This document shows positions 25,532 to 33,230 of a DNA stretch of 37,256 bases, piece after piece. This stretch comes from JALYOK01 sp031419835 (lineage in GTDB: Bacteria; Pseudomonadota; Gammaproteobacteria; Burkholderiales; JALYOK01): positions 1-37,256 of the forward strand of contig JANOLP010000055.1 in NCBI GenBank assembly GCA_031419835.1, read 5' to 3'. Below the pieces are notes generated by a model. The model saw nothing but the letters and a program-made list of their open reading frames with translations. It was not told where the DNA came from and made no database searches. Every line of letters starts with the position of its first letter. Position 1 is the first letter of the stretch. The position numbers and the translations under genes are program-made.

Positions 25532-26076
25532 GATTGCAGGCAATCTTTCAATTGCGCCAATCCGCGGCGTACGTAGGTCTTCACCGTTCCGAGCGGTTCC
25601 CTCAAATGTTCCGCGAGTTCAGAATGAGTCAGTCCGTGTAAAAAGGCGAGGGCGATGGTTTGGCGTTCACGTGCCGCCAAGCGTTGCAAGCAGGAAAAAA
25701 TACTCTTCGTCACTGAGCTTTGCACTAACCGTTCCAACGGGCCCAGGGCATCGTCGGGAATTGATTCGAATAACGAATTGTCGTCGCTCGCTATTTCGTT
25801 TTGTGGGCGGCGCAACCAATCTAAACAACGATTGCGTACAATCGTCGTCATCCAAGTCAGCGGCGCGGCGAGCGCGGTGTTGTATTCGGCGGCATGCTGC
25901 CAAATGTTCACAAACGCTTCTTGCAATACTTCCTCCGCCCAATCGCGTCGGCGCAACAGTTTGAGCGCTACGCCAAATAACCGCGCCGAACTGAGCTCAT
26001 ACAGCCGAGCAAACGCGCGCTGATCGCGTCGTCCGGCGGCGGCAAGCAACTCTACAAATGGATCGGCGTTAGTCAT
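25528..26076 (-). CDS. ECF RNA polymerase sigma factor, SigK-like
   Basis: A 182-residue group 4 sigma factor. Region 2 is FARLYELSSARLFGVALKLLRRRDWAEEVLQEAFVNIW with the promoter-melting segment TWMTTIVRNRCLDWLRR. Region 4 is LQRLAARERQTIALAFLHGLTHSELAEHLREPLGTVKTYVRRGLAQLK, a helix-turn-helix that reads the -35 element. No region 3 or C-terminal extension. It is translationally coupled to the RskA-like anti-sigma gene. Such pairs usually regulate their own promoter, but I could not identify one with confidence in the 47 bp before it. Confidence 0.94.
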   Translation of the reverse strand: MTNADPFVELLAAAGRRDQRAFARLYELSSARLFGVALKLLRRRDWAEEVLQEAFVNIWQHAAEYNTALAAPLTWMTTIVRNRCLDWLRRPQNEIASDDNSLFESIPDDALGPLERLVQSSVTKSIFSCLQRLAARERQTIALAFLHGLTHSELAEHLREPLGTVKTYVRRGLAQLKDCLQS

Positions 26077-26123
26077 CGGTTATTGGGAATTTGGGTTGTT
26101 TGACTCTTATACGCGAATTGAGG

Positions 26124-26675
26124 CTAATTGGATGTTTGCTTTACCCAGTAGACGTCATCGACGCTATGATGACGATTCAAAACGCGGCAAAGAACGAATA
26201 GTAAATCCGATAGACGATTTAGAAAATGCCGGCTGGGTAGCGAAACCGAATCGAATTGCGCGAGCGTCACAAGACGCCGTTCAGCGCGTCGACAAATGGT
26301 TCGCGCGAGGTGGCATTGGCTGGCTGCGCGCGAGCCACCGGGCAATATGAATTCCTTCAGCGCAGGCAATGTCTCGTTCTCTGCGTCCAGCCATTGCTCT
26401 AACTCGCTGACCTGGTGCGCGCTCAAACTGGTGTGACCGGGAATGGCTAGCTCGCCGCCTAAGTCGAAGAGGCGATGCTGAATCTTGATTAACTGCTCGC
26501 GAGTGCGCGACGGCAACGATTCCGTTAGAAGCATTCCAATTGCGCTGTTGAGCTCGTCGACATCGCCCATCGCCTCAACTCTTGCGTGATCTTTGGCTAG
26601 ACGCGACCCATCGGCGAGACCGGTGGTTCCGTCGTCACCGGTTCGCGTGTATATTCGAGTTAGTCTATTTGCCAT
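26124..26675 (-). CDS. ATP:cob(I)alamin adenosyltransferase, PduO type
   Basis: A 183-residue enzyme that transfers the adenosyl group of ATP to cob(I)alamin, making coenzyme B12. Motif 1 is RIYTRTGDDGTTGLADGSR at residues 7-25, followed by EAMGDVDELNSAIG. Motif 2 is RTICRRAERRLVTL, then FLNRLSDLLFVLCR near the C-terminus. These are the ATP- and corrinoid-binding segments of PduO-type enzymes. It is upstream of the sigma factor gene on the same strand, 47 bp away; whether they share a transcript is unknown. No cobalamin riboswitch is visible. Confidence 0.95.
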   Translation of the reverse strand: MANRLTRIYTRTGDDGTTGLADGSRLAKDHARVEAMGDVDELNSAIGMLLTESLPSRTREQLIKIQHRLFDLGGELAIPGHTSLSAHQVSELEQWLDAENETLPALKEFILPGGSRAASQCHLARTICRRAERRLVTLAQFDSVSLPSRHFLNRLSDLLFVLCRVLNRHHSVDDVYWVKQTSN

Positions 26676-26704
26676 TGAACTTAAATTTCCTAAAAGGCAA
26701 TCGT

Positions 26705-26735
26705 GCCAGGAGCCGCATGAAATTTGGTTCCTGGC
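26705..26735 (+). repeat. Core-conserved hairpin, copy 5
   Basis: A strong 10-bp stem GCCAGGAGCC with GGTTCCTGGC (one G-T wobble) and an 11-nt loop; the core CCGCATGAAATTTG is at 26713-26726. It lies 29 bp upstream of the minus-strand adenosyltransferase start and in the divergent gap to the ggt gene. Confidence 0.75.
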
Positions 26736-26745
26736 GATATGTGCT

Positions 26746-26775
26746 GCAACAACCGCGCTGCAATTGCTTCTTGGC
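26746..26775 (+). repeat. Core-conserved hairpin, copy 6
   Basis: The core CCGCGCTGCAATTG (26753-26766) has flanks GCAACAA and CTTCTTGGC that pair over 5 of 6 inner positions (CAACAA with TTCTTG). It forms a tandem pair with copy 5, 10 bases apart. Confidence 0.65.
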
Positions 26776-26815
26776 GATGCACTTCGGTCGCACTCTACGC
26801 TAAAATAACACCACT

Positions 26816-28516
26816 ATGCATAACTTTATCAGACTCTTATTTGTCGCCGGCTGGCTATTCGCTTTCAGTGTTTCTACACCGGCCCGTACCGAAGCGCCAC
26901 GTGTATTGCCGACAACCGCTGCGGTCGCAGCCGCGCATCCCCTCGCAGCCCAGGCCGGATACGAAATTTTGGCTAAGGGCGGCAATGCGTTTGACGCCGC
27001 CGTCGCGGTCAGCGCCGCGCTCGCGGTAGTTGAGCCCTATGCGTCGGGCATCGGCGGAGGCGGATTTTGGTTGCTGCATCGTGCGAAAGACAAATTCGAA
27101 ACCATGATCGATGCTCGCGAAACGGCGCCCGGCAAGATTAGTACGGCGATGTTCATCGGTCCCGACGGTCAGCCCATTGCGCGGGCATCGCTCGAAGGTG
27201 GGCGCGCGGCGGCGATTCCTGGGTTGCCGGCAGGCCTTGCGCATCTTGCAAAAAAATACGGCAAGCTGCCGCTGAAGACATCACTAGCGCCGGCCATTCG
27301 CCTCGCGCGCGAAGGTTTTCGCATCGATGAACGTTATCGCCAAATGAGCGAAATGCGTCTCGAAATGCTGCAGCATGAGCCGGCGCTGAAGAAATTGTTT
27401 TTAGACGGTGGCGCGATTCCCGATGAAAAATTTTCCTTGCGCCAACCTGACCTCGCGGCAACATTGATAACGATTGGGAAATCGGGTGCGAAGGAATTCT
27501 ACAATGGCACGGTGGCGCGCGAGTTAGTCGATGGCGCGAACGCTGCCGGTGGTGTTTGGGAGATGGCGGATCTCAAAAACTATCGCGTAATCGAACGTAA
27601 ACCCATTAAATTCACCTTTGAGAATTTGACCGTCACCAGTGCCGCGTTGCCGTCATCCGGCGGATTAACGTTGGCGCAGAGTTTGAATATTCTTGAGTAC
27701 ACGCCATTGCATGGCAGTGACCCGAAGTCGCGCACGCACTATGTGGCCGAAGCCATGCGTCGCGCGTTTCAGGATCGTGCGCGCTACCTGGGCGATCCGG
27801 CGTTTTCTTCAGCGCCGGTCGATGAACTACAGGACAAAATATACGCCGCGCGCCGCGCTTTAACGATCGATCCGAATGAGGCCACGCCAAGCGCAACCCT
27901 GGGTGATGCGCCGGTTAAAAAATCCGAGGGCGCGAGTACGACGCATTTTTCCGTGATCGATAGCGCGGGAAATCGCGTTGCCGCAACGCTTTCGATTAAC
28001 ACGCCATTCGGCTCAGGCGTGATCGCGGGAAAAACCGGCGTATTGCTGAATAACACAATGGACGATTTTGCGCTTAGCCCTGGCGTGCCTAACGCCTATG
28101 GTTTGGTCGGAAGCGAGGCAAATTCCATCAAGCCCGGGAAACGACCACTATCTAGCATGTCACCGACATTCGTTGAAGACGAGCGTGGCATCTTGATCTT
28201 AGGCTCGCCCGGCGGATCGCGGATTATCAGCATGGTATTGCTTGGTATTCTCGACTACGCCGGTGCGACCGCTTTCGATGTGCAAAAGATGGTCGCGGCG
28301 CCGCGTTACCATCACCAATATTTGCCGGATCGCATCGAAGTCGAGCCGGACGGTTTTGAGCCGGAGTTGCTCGCGCAATTATCGAGCCTCGGCCATAAAG
28401 TCGATATTGCAAAACGGCGTTGGGGAAATATGCAGGCGGTTTACTTCGATAAAAAAACCGGGCAGACACAGGTCGGCAATGACCCGCGCGGCATCGGCGG
28501 ATTGGCTTGGTACTAG
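26816..28516 (+). CDS. ggt: Gamma-glutamyltransferase (glutathione hydrolase)
   Basis: A 566-residue periplasmic enzyme of the N-terminal-nucleophile hydrolases that cleaves the gamma-glutamyl bond of glutathione. A signal peptide is clear (hydrophobic residues 5-20, cleavage probably after TPARTEA). Other family blocks are GGNAFDAAVAVSAALAVVEPYASGIGGGGF near residue 55 and, after maturation, the catalytic threonine T375 in STTHFSVID. PLSSMSPT and GSPGGSRII in the small subunit complete the active site. The Shine-Dalgarno is weak. It lies just upstream of sorAB. Confidence 0.95.
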   Translation: MHNFIRLLFVAGWLFAFSVSTPARTEAPRVLPTTAAVAAAHPLAAQAGYEILAKGGNAFDAAVAVSAALAVVEPYASGIGGGGFWLLHRAKDKFETMIDARETAPGKISTAMFIGPDGQPIARASLEGGRAAAIPGLPAGLAHLAKKYGKLPLKTSLAPAIRLAREGFRIDERYRQMSEMRLEMLQHEPALKKLFLDGGAIPDEKFSLRQPDLAATLITIGKSGAKEFYNGTVARELVDGANAAGGVWEMADLKNYRVIERKPIKFTFENLTVTSAALPSSGGLTLAQSLNILEYTPLHGSDPKSRTHYVAEAMRRAFQDRARYLGDPAFSSAPVDELQDKIYAARRALTIDPNEATPSATLGDAPVKKSEGASTTHFSVIDSAGNRVAATLSINTPFGSGVIAGKTGVLLNNTMDDFALSPGVPNAYGLVGSEANSIKPGKRPLSSMSPTFVEDERGILILGSPGGSRIISMVLLGILDYAGATAFDVQKMVAAPRYHHQYLPDRIEVEPDGFEPELLAQLSSLGHKVDIAKRRWGNMQAVYFDKKTGQTQVGNDPRGIGGLAWY

Positions 28517-28546
28517 CGATTCGAATTCAGGTAACATAGCCCCAGA

Positions 28547-29776
28547 ATGAAACGATCTAGACGCTTGTTTTTGCAATCGGCTATGGCCAGTGGCGCGGGA
28601 CTTTTATTGCCGCGGCATTTGCTCGCGAATGATTCCGAGTTCGGCCCTAATGAATTGCCGCAAGGTTTTCTTGACACGGCAACGCTCGATAATTTGCCGG
28701 GCAAAATGCCGCTGATTCGCAAATCGTTTCGCCCACCGAATTTCGAAACACCTATTTCGTATTTCCAGCAGGCTTTTACGCCGAACAATGCTTTTTTTGT
28801 TCGCTATCACATTGCCGACATTCCGCAAGTCAATGCCGATACCTGGCGCTTGAGTATTTCCGGCGACGCTGCCGGTAAGTCACTGGAATTATCGCTGAAT
28901 GATCTCAAAACGCAGTTCGAGCAAGTTGAGATTAATGCTCTGTGCATGTGTTCCGGCAATCGGCGTGGTTTGTTTCGGCCCCATGTTGCGGGCGTGCAAT
29001 GGGGCCATGGCGCGATGGGCAACGCGCGCTGGAAGGGTGTGCGCTTGAAGGATGTTTTGGCGCGCGCTGAGCCACAAAAAAACGCGCTCGAACTTGGTAT
29101 GAATGGCGCGGATCGCGCGGCAATGGACAACAGTCCTGACTACGTCAAAAGCATTCCGATATGGAAAGCGCTCGATGAAAACACGTTGATAGCATTTGAG
29201 ATGAATGGCGAGCCGCTGCCCCATTGGAACGGTTTCCCAGCACGATTAGTCGTGCCGGGGTGGACCGCAACTTATTGGATGAAGCACCTCACCGCGTTGA
29301 ATATTTCCAGCAAGCCGGTTGAAGGATTTTGGATGAAGCCGGGCTACCGCATTCCGAAAGGTAAATTTCCGCTGGTCCAACGATTTGTAACCCAAGATAC
29401 GGAAGCCAATACGCCGATTACCGAAATGGTGGTGAACTCGTTATTCACGAACATCGGCGGTAACGTCACGTTTGAAGCGGGTACCACCAGCGTCGCGCGC
29501 GGCGTTGCGTGGGACGGCGGCTTTGGCATCGCGATGGTCGACGTGTCGATCGACAACGGGCAGACCTGGCGGCGTGCTGAATTGGGCGCCGATCTCGGCA
29601 AGTTTTCGTGGCGGCAATGGACTTTCAGTATGCAGTTCGACAAACCGGGCAAATATGTAGTAATGGCGCGGGCAACGAATCGAGAGGGCGCGACGCAAAC
29701 GTTCGAACTGATTGAGAACCCGGCAGGCTATCACCACAATGTCGTGCAGCGCGTGAATGTTGATGTGGTTTTGTGA
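28547..29776 (+). CDS. sorA: Sulfite dehydrogenase molybdenum subunit SorA
   Basis: A 409-residue periplasmic molybdoenzyme oxidising sulfite to sulfate. A twin-arginine signal (KRSRRLFLQSAMASGAG) suggests folded export with the cofactor. The sulfite-oxidase domain contains CMCSGNRRGLF; C135, next to SGNRR, is the expected Mo ligand. A C-terminal dimerisation domain (from about residue 285) follows. The cytochrome gene sorB begins 5 bases after its stop, the arrangement known from Starkeya SorAB. It lies 31 bp after ggt. Confidence 0.92.
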   Translation: MKRSRRLFLQSAMASGAGLLLPRHLLANDSEFGPNELPQGFLDTATLDNLPGKMPLIRKSFRPPNFETPISYFQQAFTPNNAFFVRYHIADIPQVNADTWRLSISGDAAGKSLELSLNDLKTQFEQVEINALCMCSGNRRGLFRPHVAGVQWGHGAMGNARWKGVRLKDVLARAEPQKNALELGMNGADRAAMDNSPDYVKSIPIWKALDENTLIAFEMNGEPLPHWNGFPARLVVPGWTATYWMKHLTALNISSKPVEGFWMKPGYRIPKGKFPLVQRFVTQDTEANTPITEMVVNSLFTNIGGNVTFEAGTTSVARGVAWDGGFGIAMVDVSIDNGQTWRRAELGADLGKFSWRQWTFSMQFDKPGKYVVMARATNREGATQTFELIENPAGYHHNVVQRVNVDVVL

Positions 29777-29780
29777 GCCG

Positions 29781-30062
29781 ATGAAAATTCTGATCGGCAT
29801 CATTGTTCTGTTGTCGGCAACGTTAATTGGTGCGCAAGAAAGCGCCATTCGCCTGAAGCCCGGCGCGGGGCAGGAAAAAATTACGTCATATTGCAGCGGC
29901 TGCCACAGCCTAGATTACATTCAGATGAATTCGCCTTTCCCCAATCGTAAGTTATGGGAAGCGGAAGTGAACAAAATGATTAACGCATTTGGCGCGCAAA
30001 TTCCCAAAGAGGAAGTTGCGGCGATTGTCGATTACCTAACCACCGAGTACGGTAGTCCCTAA
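29781..30062 (+). CDS. sorB: Sulfite dehydrogenase cytochrome c subunit SorB
   Basis: A 93-residue periplasmic monoheme cytochrome c. A signal peptide (ILIGIIVLLSATLIGAQ) is followed by the heme motif CSGCH (C38, C41, H42) in TSYCSGCHSLDYIQM. It accepts electrons from the molybdenum subunit SorA. ATG 29781 is chosen because it gives a normal signal peptide; the frame is open to 29757, inside sorA, but would add eight awkward residues. Confidence 0.9.
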   Translation: MKILIGIIVLLSATLIGAQESAIRLKPGAGQEKITSYCSGCHSLDYIQMNSPFPNRKLWEAEVNKMINAFGAQIPKEEVAAIVDYLTTEYGSP

Positions 30063-30083
30063 TGTTTCCGAAGTGGGCTGGCT

Positions 30084-31043
30084 ATGAAAACTTCATTTTT
30101 AGAGTTTGAACAACCGATTGCCGAGCTTGAATCGAAGATCGAAGAATTGCGTTTCGTGCAGGACGATTCCGCCGTCGATATTTCGCAAGAAATTGGCCGA
30201 CTGGAAAAGAAAAGTCAGACCCTCGCGAAAGACATTTATTCCAATTTGAGCGCGTGGCAAATCGCTCAGGTCGCGCGCCACCCGCAGCGGCCTTATACAT
30301 TAGATTACGCCGACATGCTGTTCACCGAGTTCGTCGAATTGCATGGCGACCGCGCCTATGCCGACGACCACGCGATCGTTGGCGGCATGGCGCGCTTCGA
30401 CGGTCGACCGGTGATGATTATTGGTCATCAAAAAGGCCGTGACACCAAAGAGAAAATCCTGCGCAATTTCGGTATGCCGCGTCCGGAAGGTTATCGTAAG
30501 GCGCTACGCTTAATGCGGCTCGCGGAAAAATTTTCACTACCGCTTTTCACGTTCATCGATACCCCCGGCGCTTATCCTGGCATCGGCGCGGAAGAGCGCG
30601 GCCAATCGGAAGCCATTGCGCGTAACTTGTTCACGTTGTCGCAGTTGCGCACGCCGGTGATTTGCACGGTGATAGGCGAGGGCGGCTCCGGTGGCGCTTT
30701 GGCGATCGGCGTCGGCGATGTGACGGTGATGTTGCAATATTCCACTTACTCGGTCATTTCTCCCGAAGGCTGCGCGGCGATCCTGTGGAAAAGCCCGGAG
30801 AAAGCGGCAGAAGCCGCAGAGACGCTCGGCATTACCGCAACGCGTCTTAAGAGTTTGGGGCTAGTCGACAAAGTCGTGAGTGAACCACTCGGCGGCGCCC
30901 ATCGCGATCCGCAAACTGCCGCGACCCATTTGAAAAAGGCGTTGCGCGAAGCGCTCAAGCATGCGGACGAGCATGACATTGCTGAGTTGATGCAGTTGCG
31001 CAATGAGCGTTTGCGCGGCTATGGCAAGTACAAGGCCGCTTAA
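30084..31043 (+). CDS. accA: Acetyl-CoA carboxylase carboxyltransferase subunit alpha
   Basis: A 319-residue subunit that with AccD transfers CO2 from carboxybiotin to acetyl-CoA, giving malonyl-CoA for fatty acid synthesis. Diagnostic segments are FEQPIAELESKIEELRFVQDD, RHPQRPYTLDY, GHQKGRDTKEKILRNFGMPRPEGYRKA, TFIDTPGAYPGIGAEERGQSEAIA and VIGEGGSGGALAIGVGD. The RFVQDDSAVDIS stretch is the betaproteobacterial form. The last 23 nt overlap tilS. Confidence 0.98.
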   Translation: MKTSFLEFEQPIAELESKIEELRFVQDDSAVDISQEIGRLEKKSQTLAKDIYSNLSAWQIAQVARHPQRPYTLDYADMLFTEFVELHGDRAYADDHAIVGGMARFDGRPVMIIGHQKGRDTKEKILRNFGMPRPEGYRKALRLMRLAEKFSLPLFTFIDTPGAYPGIGAEERGQSEAIARNLFTLSQLRTPVICTVIGEGGSGGALAIGVGDVTVMLQYSTYSVISPEGCAAILWKSPEKAAEAAETLGITATRLKSLGLVDKVVSEPLGGAHRDPQTAATHLKKALREALKHADEHDIAELMQLRNERLRGYGKYKAA

Positions 31044-32373
31044 CGCGGCCTCGCTTTTCTCCTACCTCGTATCACAGCTGCGCGTCCACGTTCGGCCCCA
31101 TTCTCGCGTCTGCGTAGGTTTGTCCGGCGGGCGCGATTCCGTTGTTTTACTACATTTAGTTTGGCGAGCGAGAGAAGAGCTCGCGATTAATATCAGCGCC
31201 ATTCACGTGAATCATCAGATCAGCCCAAACGCAAATCGATGGGCTGATTTTTGTGTCGCGATCTGCACTGAACTCGATGTACCACTGCGTGTTGAGTGTG
31301 TCGAGGTCGCACGCGATAGCGGCAAGGGATTGGAGGCGAGCGCTCGCCACGCCCGCTACGCGGTCTATGCCAATACTGCGGCCGATGCGATCTTGCTCGG
31401 CCATCATCGCGATGATCAAACCGAGACGATTTTGCTGCAAGCCTTACGTGGCGCGGGTCTTGGAGGAATCAGTGGCATGCCGTTGGTGAAACCGTTCGGC
31501 GCGCACAAGGAAATCATTCGTCCCTTGCTTGATGTCGCACCGAGAATCTTGGCGGACTATGCAATAGCGAATAATTTGAAATGGATTCACGACGAATCCA
31601 ATGACGACACGCATTACACGCGTAATTTTTTACGCCACGACGTCCTGCCGCTGCTCGCCGAACGCATTCCGCAAAGCGTTGCAAGTTTGGTGCGCCTGGG
31701 CCAACACGCCGCAGAAGCGCAAATTCTCCTTGACGACCTCGCTGCAATCGATCGGACTAATGTCTTGGTAGGCGCGCGACTGAGCGTGTCGCGATTGATT
31801 TGCTTACCGCGCCCGCGAGCCAAAAATCTACTGCGCTTTTCTTTTGCAAAGGCAGCAATTGCGTTGCCGAACGCAGTTCAACTGGAAGAAATGATCAACC
31901 AGCTAACGATCCGTCGACCGGACGATCAGACGAATATTACCTGGGCCGACTGGCAGCTTCGCTGTTATCAAGATGAGATTTACCTTTCGCGAAAAACGCC
32001 GAACAACGCGACCCATTGGTCTATCGATTGGCAGAGCGAGACTGAACTTTCATTACCGAATGCCTGTGGTATGTTGCGAGTGGAAAAAATTATCGGCGCG
32101 GGTATTTCAGCGAATCGCTTGGCGGGCAAAAAGCTTACGGTGAGATCGCGAGTCGGTGGCGAAAAGTACCGGCTCAGCGCGTTACGTCCGCGACGTTCGC
32201 TCAAGAACTTGTTGCAGGAAGCAAACGTTCCACCTTGGCGTCGCGAGACCATCCCATTAATGTTTTGCGACGACGTATTGATCTGGGTGCCGGGAATCGG
32301 CATGGATATTGATTTTGTCGCGCAAAAAGATGAGCCGGGTTTAGTGTTTTCATGGCACACTGATTCCGAGTAA
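31021..32373 (+). CDS. tilS: tRNA(Ile)-lysidine synthetase
   Basis: A 450-residue enzyme that converts C34 of the tRNA-Ile(CAU) anticodon to lysidine with ATP, so that it reads AUA. The PP-loop motif is SGGRDS at residues 35-40, followed by HVNHQI and LGHHRDDQTETILLQALRGAGLGGISGM; the C-terminal TilS domain ends SLKNLLQEANVPPWRRETIPL. I start at ATG 31021, inside accA; ATG 31003 in the same frame is also possible. The accA-tilS order is typical of betaproteobacteria. Confidence 0.96.
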   Translation: MASTRPLNAASLFSYLVSQLRVHVRPHSRVCVGLSGGRDSVVLLHLVWRAREELAINISAIHVNHQISPNANRWADFCVAICTELDVPLRVECVEVARDSGKGLEASARHARYAVYANTAADAILLGHHRDDQTETILLQALRGAGLGGISGMPLVKPFGAHKEIIRPLLDVAPRILADYAIANNLKWIHDESNDDTHYTRNFLRHDVLPLLAERIPQSVASLVRLGQHAAEAQILLDDLAAIDRTNVLVGARLSVSRLICLPRPRAKNLLRFSFAKAAIALPNAVQLEEMINQLTIRRPDDQTNITWADWQLRCYQDEIYLSRKTPNNATHWSIDWQSETELSLPNACGMLRVEKIIGAGISANRLAGKKLTVRSRVGGEKYRLSALRPRRSLKNLLQEANVPPWRRETIPLMFCDDVLIWVPGIGMDIDFVAQKDEPGLVFSWHTDSE

Positions 32374-32418
32374 TGTGCCATTGCCAGGCGCGTTGTGGAT
32401 ATTGTTCGCCGCCGATGT

Positions 32419-32457
32419 ATGCTCGGAGGGCCGCGCCAATGTTGGCTTTGCGAGCAT
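32419..32457 (+). repeat. Core-conserved hairpin, copy 7
   Basis: An outer stem ATGCTCG with CGAGCAT is followed by AGGGCC with GGCTTT (two G-T wobbles) around an 11-nt loop. The core CCGCGCCAATGTTG is at 32431-32444. It lies 31 bp before the DUF3365 gene and after tilS. Confidence 0.75.
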
Positions 32458-32487
32458 TCGATTTAAATTACTTTTATCGAGAGAAAT

Positions 32488-33075
32488 ATGAAAAATTACT
32501 TGACTCGAATTACGACGATTGCAATTGCAATTGCAATTGCTATTTTTTCCGTGTCCGTTGTGGCGCAAGATGCCTGGTTGGTTGAAAGCCGAAGTGTTGC
32601 TGTTTCACTGATGCAAAAGCTCGGTGCGGAATTGAAAAAAGAAATCGCAGCGGGCGGGCCGGCGGCGGCAGTAAAAGTTTGCACAAAAATTGCCCCGGAA
32701 CTGGCGACTGAATTCTCACTTAAGAACGGTTGGCGTGTGACGCGAGTATCGTTAAAGGCGCGCAACTCATTGCTCGGCACGCCGGACTCGTGGGAACAAC
32801 AGGCGCTCAAAGATTTCGATGCGCGCGCAGCCGCCGGCGAGGCCGCGGAAAAACTGGAATATTCGGAAATAGTCAACGAACCAAACGGTAAGTTTTTTCG
32901 TTATGTTAAAGCGCTGCCCGTACAACCGCTGTGTCTCGCCTGCCATGGAGTAGAAGCGCAAATCGACGATTCGGTCAAATCTTCACTAGCGCAAAATTAC
33001 CCCCACGATCGCGCCACCGGCTACACGCTTGGCCAAGTGCGTGGCGCGATTTCGATTAAACGACCGACGCCATAA
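32488..33075 (+). CDS. DUF3365 (Tll0287-like) c-type heme protein
   Basis: A 195-residue exported protein. Its signal peptide (residues 1-26) has an unusual hydrophobic core AIAIAIAI encoded by a perfect hexanucleotide repeat (32518-32540). The mature part carries one c-type heme motif CLACH (C149, C152, H153) in LPVQPLCLACHG, and KVCTKIAPELATEF and FFRYVKAL near it are typical of DUF3365 redox/sensor proteins. The family may bind heme for sensing or electron transfer; the role here is unknown. No operon partner. Confidence 0.88.
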   Translation: MKNYLTRITTIAIAIAIAIFSVSVVAQDAWLVESRSVAVSLMQKLGAELKKEIAAGGPAAAVKVCTKIAPELATEFSLKNGWRVTRVSLKARNSLLGTPDSWEQQALKDFDARAAAGEAAEKLEYSEIVNEPNGKFFRYVKALPVQPLCLACHGVEAQIDDSVKSSLAQNYPHDRATGYTLGQVRGAISIKRPTP

Positions 33076-33100
33076 AAAAACATCGTATTGACGCGAAATA

Positions 33101-33137
33101 TGCCTGAAGAGGCGCATGGATATTGGCTCGCAGGCCA
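33101..33137 (+). repeat. Core-conserved hairpin, copy 8
   Basis: Arms TGCCTG and CAGGCCA, then GAG with CTC, surround the core variant GCGCATGGATATTG (33112-33125). It lies 25 bp after the DUF3365 stop and before the GT87-like gene. Confidence 0.65.
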
Positions 33138-33230
33138 TTAGTTTGAAATTTAATTGCTCCCTAGCGGAGCAAAAATAACGCAATGGTTAGCAAACGGGGG
33201 TTCCGAAATTCCTAGCATGTTTCGAGCAGA

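Noticed and set aside
32488..33137. CRISPR array near the repeat-rich tilS-GT87 region
   Set aside because: No regularly spaced identical repeats occur here or elsewhere in the window; the ATTGCA tract is a simple hexamer within a gene.
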